Part shown: piece by piece, positions 1 to 10,075 of the stretch | Position numbering within the stretch: the stretch's first letter is position 1 | How the letters are laid out: each line of letters opens with the position of its first letter | Assembly (NCBI GenBank): GCA_016648135.1 | Contig: JADDOH010004041.1 | Location: 1-64,000, forward strand | Origin: Agrypnia vestita | Lineage: Eukaryota; Arthropoda; Insecta; Trichoptera; Phryganeidae | Reading direction: 5' to 3' | DNA length: 64,000 bases | The notes under the pieces: generated by a model | Seen by the model: the letters and a program-made list of their open reading frames with translations, nothing else | Database searches by the model: none | What the model was told of the DNA's origin: nothing | Made by a program: the position numbers and the translations under genes

Positions 1-2729
1 TGATCAATAAATAAACTTCTTTAATTCTTTAATACTGTCATCATGCCTATCAATTCTCAATTCGAAAATTTGTTAATATTGACCCTAGACAAGAGTGAGA
101 AGACGGAAAATGTAATTTCCTTTACACAGATTTTATTTGAAATACTTAAAGACGCTCGCTTCGCGACCGAGGCACTCCGGTCTCCTCGCAACTTGTGCGC
201 AACTCTTCCAGCAACAACTTCCAGCGCGCATTCCCGTCTGTCCGAAATGAGTGATCCAAGATAAATAATATCATTTACAATTTCTAAATCTGGACGCGAT
301 TACAGAGAGCCGCCGCGAGTCAACGCGACCGGCACAGCGCGGAGGCTGGCCCTCGCAGATGTGCGAAACATCCGGTCCAGGCATTGTATACACTTTGGGA
401 TGACAGCCTACGGTTCTTGATGTTTGGCGATGTCTTAACGTGAAGCGCAAAAGGCAGATGTGTAGACGAGTTTTCAATAAATGATTCAATTGGCTTAGTA
501 CGGGTTTCGGCTAGGGATTATCGGGTCCGAGCACAGACAGCCAAATATATGTGGGCGTAAACAAACGTAAGTTCCTTGGTATCCAGCTGGTGCCACGGTT
601 GTTTAGAATTCGTTTTAAAAAGTACAACGTCTTAGTAAATAGGTTGTGCTTTGCTAAAAGAAGACGTTTTCACTTGAGACGGTGGTTTGGAAAGAAATTT
701 AAAATAAAAATAAAATCTTTTGTAAAAAAATAAGTTTTGTTAAGATAGGTACAAGTTGATTTAATAATGCAAGAATAAATAATTGAACCGCAGTATAAGT
801 GCGTCTTAAATATACGCCAGGGGGACATTCTTCCACTGTGACCCAACAACGCCCTTTCCTAAATAACGATTTAAAATCGACGACAGTTGTAAATTGTTGA
901 ATCCAGATGTGTTTCTAAAACATTATTTTGAACAGATAAAAATAAGCGAAAAACTACCGTATACATATCATTATACATCATTAATTTTTTACGTAAATAT
1001 TTCGCCCTTACAATTTTATAAACTTTAGTGAAAAATTGAGAAACTGCAATGTACAATGTAACGAAACTACAAAATACATTCGTATCTCGGTAACCAACTA
1101 TTTTATCGATTGCTAGATTTTTTCTACATCTTTTAATACACTGTAATTATGTTATTGTAGGTATTGAGAATAGGTTCTTTATAACAAAGAGATCGAGGAA
1201 GGAGTCTGCATTGGAGCAATCGCAACCATCGTCTTGATTCAATTGTTAAATTGCTCGGTACAGGACCGGATTCAAAAATATTAAAGTTAAAATAAAATAT
1301 ATTTAAAAAAATTTGCAATGTCGACTATTGAAAGGTGGATGTGAGCTATGTAAATGTTGTTAAATATATATAAATAAAAGCTTGAAACAAATCAAAAACA
1401 TAGTATCTTTTATCTAAACTGCGTTAACAATTTAAAAGGTCGTATTGTTTGTAATTCTAAATACAACAAAATATTTTGTAAAAAATAATTTAATTATAAG
1501 ATGTATAAATAGATACGGGTACGCCCCTGGTTAGTGAAGCGTCTGTTTGTATGGCTAATCTAATAGAGCTAATTCATATGAGATGTTTGCACAGTGCTCA
1601 AGGCCCGCCCCGTCTATCAATAAGATAGTAGCTATGAGTAAGTGAAGTAAGCTTAATTTTTACGCGAATGAAATAATAAGTCATAATACCATTCATTAAT
1701 TGATAGTCATTATTATCCTAGAACTTTTGATAGCTCTAAATCGTTCTAAGCCATAAATTAACAAAACAAAAACTTTATATATCTAACCTGGGTAGGTACC
1801 TAATTTCCAAACGGTCAATAATAATTTGATTCAATACGACAAGGTCCACATTCTATGACAATTTTCCGTAAATTTGAAAGATTTCACCTAGTTCATATGT
1901 AAGTAATTTCTATTAAAAAATACATTTCATTGTGAAGTTGAAATTTTATAATTTAAGTAGTTCTGTGGTATTTAAAACAAATAAGTTGTATCAAAGATAC
2001 TCCCGATTTAATAAAAATGGATAAGATTTATCCTGGCGTCAACTAACTGTTAGTGCCGTAAAGTGTATTACTCAAGGGTTTTTTGGATTCACTGCAATAT
2101 TATAGTTATAAGAAAATGGAATAATAAGTGGTTTTTATTTTTATTATTTTTCTTCTAAGAAGGTGATATATGTATTTCGGTTTGATTCTGTCCGTCTCAC
2201 AGGAGATGAATCTGTATTGAGACAGGCATGATTTACAATTAGTTGTACAATCTAATCTTTTACAGTATCCTATGTACAAAAGTAGTTATCTTACTTATTA
2301 TTTTATCCACTTTTACTGTTATTTTTTCATTATTTAACACTATGCGAACATACATATACTTTTTATAAAATCGGGTGTACTTTTACTTTCACTATTGCTT
2401 TTGTATTCAATAATATCTGACTTTTTTTCTATCCATATTTTCTTTTATATTTTATAGTGTTTTGTTTTATATTTATAGTATCTTGTTCTCAGTACATTGC
2501 AAGCTGCTCATCTCGGTGCAGGTGAGTGAGCCAAGTGAGATGGGTGACTCTTTTCTAACCAACGTGTATTAAATAAAATAAAAAAATACTTATACAAGAC
2601 TAAATAGATATATCAATGCCTTAATTTTTTCATTATATAGAAGGTTACTGTGGCGAAATTGACACCGCTGTTCCCGGAAAGAAAAAGTAGTAGCCAAATA
2701 TTTTTCTTTTTTTTTTGATATCTTTCCAA
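1..2729. other. Intergenic, no supported gene
   Basis: AT-rich. A somewhat GC-richer patch lies at 130-490. The 60-codon Lys/Arg-rich open frame at 551-733 has no recognisable family and is probably chance. The part at 2010-2125 is partly repeated near 18250-18320. I see no transposon ends here. Confidence 0.5.
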
Positions 2730-2876
2730 GGGCCGGTTGATTGATCAAGAGTGAAAATAATAATTAATAAAAAAGCATAAATTTTTGCATATTGCATAGA
2801 ATAAAACACGCGTTTTCGTAAAAATTTATACTTTTTGTTTAACTACTATTAAAATTACTGTTTAAACAACCGGCCC
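2730..2876. mobile_element. PIF/Harbinger-type MITE, diverged copy
   Basis: The 147-bp element has terminal inverted repeats GGGCCGGTTG and CAACCGGCCC. The inner part shares CGTTTTCGTAAAAAT with the copies at 17806 and 44469. No clean target duplication is visible, unlike in the other two, so this copy is older or altered. Confidence 0.65.
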
Positions 2877-2886
2877 TGATCTTTCT

Positions 2887-3121
2887 CAAAAATTCTTTCA
2901 CCAATATTTGGAATGGACTTTCAGGGTGGAAATAGGCTGTATTATTCCGTTTAAATAAAAGGGCTTTTCGTGGTGACGTATTTTACAAATTAAGTCGACG
3001 AAAAAATGGTCGAGCGATGCGTTTTTTACGAACACTGCCTTAACGGCAAGAGATATTTAAATACTTTCTACGAAGAAGTTGTATAACTCAAAAAGTTCTA
3101 TAAAAAAGTCCGCGACGACAT
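2887..3121. mobile_element. Helitron-like repeat, internal segment
   Basis: Close match to 34840-35080: shared blocks include gggcttttcgtggtgac, gtcgacgaaaaaatggtcga and aagtccgcgacgacatat. The copy stops abruptly at 3121, where another repeat begins, and lacks the CTAG end seen at 35155. Confidence 0.6.
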
Positions 3122-3125
3122 ATGA

Positions 3126-3379
3126 CGGGTATAAAAAGAATGACAACAATATATAAAAAAATTTAAAAAAAGAATTTGAATGCAGTCACCGAGGATTACT
3201 AATTTAAAATGTACTGAATTCTAGATTGTATGTATCTATCATTTCCAAAATCATGTTTCCTATAAATTAATAGGCTATATTTCCTATAAAATCTCAAATC
3301 CAGTACATTCTACGCTGTTATACTCGATGATTTCATTAAATTATTTTTGGATATTGCTTTGCTTTTGCTTTTATACCCC
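3126..3379. mobile_element. Inverted-terminal-repeat element, GGGTATAAAAGC family
   Basis: The ends are CGGGTATAAAAAG and GCTTTTATACCCC in inverted orientation. The body shares gcagtcaccgaggattact and a tcctataaat block with 19482-19711. It is a non-autonomous DNA element with no coding capacity. Confidence 0.6.
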
Positions 3380-3603
3380 TCATATATCTTATAAGTTAAA
3401 GTTTTGCGTGTCACACTCTAATTATCTAAAGTTGTAATTGTAGCGGAATTCCATCAAGTTACGGACGTCACGGACTGACAGACATACAACTAAATTATTA
3501 TAAATTGTATTTAGATTAGATAACTTTTATATATATGAATATAAATATGTGTCTACGAATCTAAAATAAAAATAAATAAATGCGTTTGTGCATGTTCATG
3601 TAT

Positions 3604-3722
3604 ACAGGATGTCTCGTAGCTGGTTGGCAAAAACTTTGGGGAAGTCTACTACTTACATTAAATTTTGAATATAAAATATTTTATATACTTAGGATGAAAT
3701 GTCGAAAGTTACGGAGATTTTT
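3604..3722. mobile_element. Fragment of the palindromic CAGGGTGTCTC family
   Basis: It starts TACAGGATGTCTCGTAGC and continues through aaactttgggg, a TTTTGAATA block and a gtcgaaagttacggaga block, as in the left arms at 56398 and 57473. The right arm is missing. Confidence 0.55.
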
Positions 3723-4973
3723 ATTTTTATGTAACGAGCTAATGAAACGCACAAGTATTTATACATTCAATTTGAGTTCAAGTACTATCAAGAATGCGAT
3801 GTTTGGGAGAGTATTACTTTAAAATTGTATTATTATGTACTTATTATTTCCATATTTCGTTTCTCACATTTTTGTTCATTGTTTATTTTCCTGAATCACT
3901 GTTGATTAGCTTAGCGTTTTAGGAGTTAAAATTATATTGTTAAAGGAGTCGTTCGTAATTGAGTTCCAGTTAAATTATTGTGTTATTAAAATTGTGTTTA
4001 AAAAAAAATCTCTATATATGATTAATTTGTTTTCATTTTATTCCATAAAATAAGAAAATTTACATTTTACAATTTCACTTTACACTTTACCCTGGGGGTA
4101 GTTGAATGGTAATATGCAGCAAAAAATATATATTGACATTGTTTAAAATATAAACCGTGTAACTGTGTATTAAAAAAAAAAAAAAATTAAAATATGTGTA
4201 GATAAAAAAATCAATTAATTTAGTTCCGAAACGTGATACATTTTATTTTAATTTTGAGGTAGGATATGTTAAATGTGAAAATCATCTAGAGATCAGCATC
4301 TAGAATGCACCGATAGAGGTTACGAAAACCACGTGCACTTTATAGTGTTTACTCCTAATTCGAGCGTGTTGATGCAAAATAATGCATTGAATAGTAAGAA
4401 CGTGCGCATTGAGCTCTCTCGCTATTAGCTATGCACCAAAACAACAAACTTTATTATAGTTGCGGCGAGAAATTCATTAGAAATTTTTTGCGCCAAGATG
4501 TATTTAATATAATACGGCCATATTCCGAAAATGGCAATATCGGGATTATAATATTGTTATCCCAACACTAATAGACGAGAATAAAAAATACGTCGGTGTT
4601 TGGTGTTCGCCGTACTCAAATAAGGAGATTTGTATATTTTCACATATCTCTCTCAAATTAAATACCTTTATTTGCGGTGTCCGATGTCTGCAATGCCTTT
4701 AGAAGTGATTTCTCCGCTGCCTTCTCATACAGGCGGTCTTGTCTGACAGACCTTCAAACGGATTACCGAAGTACCTGTCGTAAACGCAACTTCGTAATTT
4801 TTATTGGTATTTATTTTTTTAATAACCAACTAGTAATTATGAATATTAAACAAAAAAAACGTTTTTTAAATTATGGAATTATTTTTTTATTTTTATTTAA
4901 TTATCATTTGTTTTTATTTTTACATTTCAGACCCACAAAACATCACATTGACATTTGTCTGTAGGTGCATCAA
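3723..4973. other. Intergenic, no supported gene
   Basis: AT-rich. The block at 4515-4600 (ggccatattccgaaaatggc, tagacgagaataaaaaa) recurs at 25995-26075, so it is a dispersed repeat of unknown class. The 95-codon frame at 4677-4964 is not recognisable and becomes low complexity. Confidence 0.45.
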
Positions 4974-4974
4974 T

Positions 4975-5018
4975 ACGTATATATATATATATATATATAA
5001 CTAACTAACTAACTAACC
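4975..5018. repeat. TA and AACT microsatellites at an RTE 3' end
   Basis: A (TA)n run to about 4999 is followed by TAACTAACTAACTAAC. On the minus strand this is a GTTA-type tail directly after the RTE-like fragment, as expected of RTE retrotransposon 3' ends. Confidence 0.75.
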
Positions 5019-5450
5019 ATCACGCCGTTTCCCTGCAGGGGTAGGCAGAGAGGATTGAACGCCACACTCTTCTATCCTGGCACACCACTTTTGCTTCGGC
5101 CACATTCATACATCTTCTCATACACGTTCTACGATTGTTGCGGCTTTTAACAGGGCCATCCTCAAATACTTGTAGTACCTGATCGTGCCAGGTCTTTCGC
5201 GGACGCCCTCTATTCCTGTTGCCTTCAACATTCGCCTCATATATTTTCTTAACCATCCTTTCCTCGTTCATACGTTCCACATGACCAAACCATCTCAGCA
5301 CTCCTTTCTTTATTCTATCTGCCACACTACAGCCAGCATTGCATTCACTTCTAATTTGTTCATTCCTCACTCTATCGACCAAAGATTTTCCACACAAGCG
5401 TCTTAGTGACCGCATTTCAACCGCATTCAGTCTACTTTCATTCCTCCTTT
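5019..5450 (-). pseudogene. RTE-like non-LTR retrotransposon, RT C-terminal region
   Basis: A 131-codon open frame (5020-5415, minus) reads MRSLRRLCGKSLVDRVRNEQ, then ADRIKKGVLRWFGHVERMNE, KKIYEANVEG, GRPRKTWHDQV and a Cys/Arg-rich end with VCQDRRVWRSILSAYP. The RWFGHVERM and GRPRKxW motifs mark the C-terminal end of RTE-type reverse transcriptases. Catalytic RT motifs and the endonuclease are missing, so this is a 5'-truncated copy. It is the longest of the five related fragments here and still open. The GTTA-type tail lies at its 3' end (left). It is a transposon remnant and not a host gene. Confidence 0.8.
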
Positions 5451-5514
5451 TACTATTTTTTTCCTTTTATGGACAGGTGTCCAATAAATAACTATAATTT
5501 TTATATAATAATTT

Positions 5515-5572
5515 TTCTGGTAACTATAATTCATATATATATATATATATATATGAATTATAGTTACCAGAA
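5515..5572. repeat. Perfect 58-bp palindrome with AT core
   Basis: The arms ttctggtaactataattcat and their exact complement flank an (AT)n centre. It would form a near loop-less cruciform. Confidence 0.9.
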
Positions 5573-5645
5573 TACATACATATGATTAATTAAATACATA
5601 AATCTTATAAAACTCAAATACAAAATCAATAAAAAATTACCAAAA

Positions 5646-5880
5646 TCAAAATAAGTCTCTTTTATTTAGTAATATTTTCATAAATTCTGTCTTTTGCCCT
5701 TTTTTATTAATGTCCTTTTTGACATGACGTGGGATTTTATTAAATATTTTTGGTATGACATATTTTAGTGTTCTTTGTCTATTAGTTTGTACCACGAGAT
5801 AGCATTAATTGGCATAGAGCCTTTTTAAATTAGGTTTCTTAAATTAGGTTTAAAAATTGTTATTCGCTTTTTTTCTTTCG
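5646..5880 (-). pseudogene. CR1-like RT C-terminal tail
   Basis: The minus frame reads QTNRQRTLKYVIPKIFNKIP, then HVKKDINKKG and EFMKILLNKRDLF before a stop at about 5646. This is the pattern of CR1/Jockey-type C-termini (YxxPKxFNxxP...FKxxLK). An in-frame stop and frame shift lie upstream, so it is a dead fragment. Confidence 0.55.
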
Positions 5881-6420
5881 AATGTATTTTGTAATGCCTC
5901 GAGGTTCCATGACATCATTAATTGAAGAAAAGTATACACGACGTGGTGCTATTCTCCCTCCATGCTAGTCAAGAAGACAAATGTATCGCCTTCACTTCCA
6001 TGGATTTCTTTGATATTATTTATGACTGCATATTAATCTCCTGGACCTCGCTTGGTATTTATATTAGTTATTTATTTATGTAAAGATATCGCATATTAAA
6101 ACGTATGAGTGTCAAAGGAAAGAAATTAACTCACACAGCTCGAAATTTAAATATGTATTTTATTTTTTGTGTAGGTACATATGGTGCATTGAAAAAATAG
6201 TAAAAGGAGGGAGATAAACATCAGTTTAAACAGTATTATGAAAAGTATACAAGATGGCAATCAAAATAACAATTAATTATGCAAAGGCAGTACACATTTA
6301 ACAACAGCTCAAAAAAATATGAAAAGCGATTAAACAAAAAATATACACAGAAAATTAATTGATAAAAAACAAGTCTTCAAACTTATGAGCATAACAGGAA
6401 AACGTTGTAAATATATATTT
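5881..6420. other. Intergenic, no supported feature
   Basis: AT-rich sequence without recognisable genes or repeat ends. Confidence 0.4.
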
Positions 6421-6674
6421 TTTACAAGGTTTTCATCATTTTATTTTAACGGTATTAGAGCGATTGAATTTTTCATAATCGATTTAAATTATTGTAATGA
6501 TAGTTCAACTTTTTGCAAAAAATAAAAGTCAGAAATATTGAAAAAAATGGCAAATTTGATATTGCATATCTCCATAACTATTGATGTTAGGTCATGGTTG
6601 CTTGAACATTTTTCACTCATTATTAAAGCAGGAATCCAACTGTAAAGTTTTTGCTACTAGCTATGCGACACCTG
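6421..6674. mobile_element. Right half of a palindromic CAGGGTGTCTC-family element
   Basis: It matches the right arm of the copy at 33527-34042: acaaggttttcatcatttta, attgtaatgatagttcaact and tatctccataactattg. It ends gctatgcgacacctg. The left arm is absent. Confidence 0.6.
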
Positions 6675-7018
6675 TCCATAAAAAGGTGCAGCTTATTTCA
6701 ACGCACTGACTGCTGCACACGCTTGGGTTAGATTATTACTGTATAATCAAAATGCATAATTCTCTATGTAACAATGTCCATTGCTAACGCTAGCACATTG
6801 CGCTGTTTACACGCCAATACAAAAATTGTGCGACAAATTTATGTGGTGTGAAAGCTAAATTTTAATCGGCATTTTGTGAAAAAATGAATCAAATTACGTA
6901 GAGCTTCAGCCATTTGAGATCGTAGATCATTTGGATTAACAGAAACGGTGAATTCATTTATATTATAGCATTTGTTAATGCAAAAAATAATTTGTTTAAA
7001 TTTTAGATTGATTTAAGG

Positions 7019-7161
7019 TACAGATACACATGCCAATTAGTGGCATGCTCATAAATCAACCGGCGGTTGTATGGCTAGTGGCATGCCACTAATAAGCAAG
7101 GCCTAGAGAAGGTCGATACTGCGCATGCTCACGTGCCACTAAATAAGCATGTGTATCTGTA
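7019..7161. mobile_element. Short TA-flanked inverted-repeat element
   Basis: The ends CAGATACACATGC (7021-7033) and GCATGTGTATCTG (7147-7159) are perfect 13-bp inverted repeats, each flanked by TA. Subterminal TAGTGGCATG/TGCCACTA repeats lie inside. The TA duplication fits a Tc1/mariner-type MITE. Confidence 0.75.
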
Positions 7162-7439
7162 GCTTTAGAGATTTTTTTGTTGTTGTAAAAACTAAATCTT
7201 TATTGGTGTTTTGTAAGGAACTGAAGGAAAGAGAAATTTCAGTAATTAGGTACAAACTATATATATATGTCATTTGGACCAACAGAAACTGTATTATTTT
7301 TTATGGGCATAACGACACAAAAATTCATAAATTTTTGACGGGTTTTGGTAATATAACTTTCTAACAAGCGTAGACATATACACGCCATTGAGTATCAAAA
7401 CGTTCTCAGCCACAATTTTTTTAGATTTGAATGTGAATA

Positions 7440-7680
7440 ATTTATTTATTTATCTTATTTATTTAGTTCCACAAATAATTTTGTGTGGGCTAATACATGA
7501 TTTCACTTAAAAATATTACATTCAATCTAGTCAATCTAGTCATAAAATTTTTGCACTCCTGTTTAAACCTTATATTCACCGTGTTTTGAATTTCCTTTGG
7601 CAGGCTATCGAAGATTTTTGGACCTCATTAAACTTCAAATTCTTTAAACTCATTCCTAAATTTTACATAACTAACTATAT
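7440..7680 (-). pseudogene. Non-LTR RT C-terminal tail
   Basis: The minus frame reads GPKIFDSLPKEIQNTVNIRF, then KQECKNFMTRLTRLN, then stops. GPKxxxSLP...FK is the usual end of CR1/Jockey-type ORF2. It is a short dead fragment. Confidence 0.5.
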
Positions 7681-9033
7681 ATCAAAATAACTATCAATCT
7701 GAAGTAATTGCTGGTTAAAAATCAGCTTGAGTTTTAAAATATACCTATATCCAAATTCACTAAAATAAAATATTTAATAAAAATTTCAAAAACATTTAAA
7801 CTATTTTACATTCTTAAATTATTGTGAACTTTATTTCACTATACCCCTGATAGTGCAATAAATATATTTATTTTCTTGAATTTCAAAATCAATCTAAATC
7901 CAAAATAAATGCCTAAAATTCAAAAGCAGCCTAAATCTATTATCTGGCTTCAAAATGTACTTAAGTCCATTTGTATCTGTGAAATAACTAATAACAGTGA
8001 TGGTATCTTAACCGATGACACACTAACATTTGCATCGATGATTAGCGACTATTTTTTGACAATTCGACGGGCAACCATTGGCACTAGACAGCAGTTATAT
8101 CTTAGTGATCAATCATCGGTAAAATCATATACCTACAAAAGCCAAAAAACTGTATCGTAAATTACCGGTTAAAATATTGGTTTGACCATCACTACAAAAT
8201 ATACAAATTTCACTCTCGTTATGTTATTTTAATGATTTATTTTTAATTCCTTATTCCATTACTTTTTATTTCATCTTGTTCAAGTTATAAACAAGATGTA
8301 AAATAGTTTTCTTTAATTTGCCAAAATAATAGTTTGTGGTGTTAGGTAAGTTTTGATATTCAATTACTTATGAATACTTCTCCGTAGACAAATAGCAGGT
8401 TGTATTTATTATACTGCAAACATACGTGAGTAAACCCGATATTGTGCAGTCTAATGATGTTAACTAATTGGATTCCGGAAGGCTTCGCGGCAAAGCAACC
8501 CTTGAGGGTATTTATTTAATCTGATTTAACATGTGCCGTAAAATACACCCTACGCATAAAAATACATCCCCACTCATCATACAACACGAGCCTGATAGCT
8601 TTTCAATTAAAACACTGCGTAGAATAATTTAATAAACGTACATAAACGATGTTTTTTTACTTGAGTTGATCACGTTAAGAAAATTACGCACGTTTTAATT
8701 TGTTTGACGCGGTAAAAAAGGAAGAAAATTATTTGATGCAGTTTTATTTATCGTGATTAGAAATTAATGTATATATTAATGTACTCATCGCCAGAACCAC
8801 GTTTCCAAGGAAAAGGGACACATCAACCGACTAACATACCGGCCTTTTCACATTAGTTTGCGGTATTACAAAAACCTTGACTCCCATAATATCCATAATA
8901 TAAACTAGCACACTTCGTCAACTTTGACGTGACGAATGGCAAGTCCATAAGTACTTATTATATTAAATTCAAGAACACATTCATATTTGTGAAGTTGTAA
9001 TTTTTCAGAACAAAGTTCTGTGAAGTTTTTATC
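7681..9033. other. Intergenic, no supported gene
   Basis: AT-rich. The 83-codon frame at 7909-8160 is unrecognised. The segment at about 8908-8935 recurs in inverted form near 37222-37248, so it is probably part of a dispersed repeat. Confidence 0.4.
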
Positions 9034-9260
9034 ACCAAATTAATTAATCAATTAGAAAGAGATACAGAAAAATCTAATGCACGAAAAAATATTTTGGCTA
9101 CTACCGGGATTCGAACCCGGGTCACCTCCTTTCCGGGGCCGGTGCTCTGACCACTAAGCTATAAGCACCGGCACCGGGTTCGAATCCCGGTAGTAGCCAA
9201 AATACTTTTTCGTGGATTATATTTTTCTGTATGTCTTTCTATTTGATTAATTAATTTGGT
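9034..9260. mobile_element. Foldback element with tRNA-like core and B boxes in both arms
   Basis: Two inverted arms of about 85-90 bp start ACCAAATTAATTAATCAA and end ACCGGGATTCGAACCCGG. Each arm carries a perfect B-box motif (9107-9117 on the minus strand, 9177-9187 on the plus strand). Between them, the minus strand has an A-box-like TAGCTTAGTGG (9151-9161). Read on the minus strand, the centre resembles a tRNA (D arm, T arm) whose anticodon stem does not pair, so it is tRNA-derived and not a functional tRNA. Confidence 0.75.
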
Positions 9261-9339
9261 TTTAAAAACTAATTATATTGTTTGATAGAAATCAATTTGT
9301 TTCAGACACGTTTACTAATTTCTTCAAAATATTTTACAC

Positions 9340-9550
9340 AATGCTAGCGGACCCGGCAGACTGGGCTTGGTTTTTCGTTTGGGTGTCCTAGAACCCGACC
9401 GCAGCGCCGCCTATCGGATCCATATGTGAATCTGAACCATCCAGGGACCCACTTAAACGCAACTAAAAAATTTAATTAAAATCGGCCCAGCTGTTTAGGG
9501 GAGTTCAGTGACATATACACGTACAGAAGAATTATATAGGTATGTAAAGA
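9340..9550. repeat. Dispersed repeat, class unresolved
   Basis: The block starts gctagcggacccggcagac and contains atcggcccagctgttta and gacatatacacgtacagaag, then a short AT run and GATTAG. The layout resembles terminal regions of insect Helitrons or non-LTR 3' UTRs. No boundary can be fixed. Confidence 0.4.
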
Positions 9551-9810
9551 TTAGGTCACATTTATTTTTTCGTGGTTTCTGTCCCATCAAAGTTAAAACA
9601 TGTGCATGAGAACGGGAGAACAATCACCTCTAATAATACGTAAGAAATATAATAAAATAAGGATATTCAGTGTGAAATGATACTGCAATATAATTTTTTT
9701 AATCAATACATTTTATGTATTTTTCTATTTAATATAATGTTCTACTTCTGTTTCGTATGTTATATTATATATTTTACATTGTAATATTAAATTTATATTT
9801 TAAATTATAC

Positions 9811-10075
9811 TAGCCGTAACCCGTCAAAAATGACGGAACATTGGTTCGCATCTTTGCTATAGTTTTGCCCCAGTATATATTTAGCGACCGTAGCAACATG
9901 CGTACAGCGGCCGATTCGGGTTTGCTGGAACCGGGGTTCAAACCCCATCTCCGGCCGTTTAATTTTTTTTAGCCTTGAATTCGAAATAAATTACGGACGT
10001 TACACGAAGTTACGGGAACAGACAGACAGACAGATGGACGGACGGACAGACAACGAAATTATTATGTTTGATATC
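9811..10075. repeat. tRNA-like B-box segment followed by a GACAGACA microsatellite
   Basis: A B-box-like GGTTCAAACCC lies at about 9935-9945 inside a paired stem (CCGGGGTT...AACCCC). The segment ggacgttacacgaagttacg is similar to about 3460-3490. A GACA/GACG simple repeat runs from 10021 to 10050. It is a likely tRNA-derived SINE fragment. Confidence 0.4.

Noticed and set aside
2491..2519. 29-nt microexon with TTCTCAG acceptor and CAG|GTGAGT donor
   Set aside because: The surrounding CTCATCTCGG...TGAGATG sequence is itself an imperfect inverted repeat followed by an A-rich tail, more like a repeat end. No neighbouring exon fits.
9085..9195. Functional tRNA gene on the minus strand
   Set aside because: A and B boxes exist, but the anticodon stem does not pair and the T arm is duplicated in inverted form. 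It is tRNA-derived repeat sequence.
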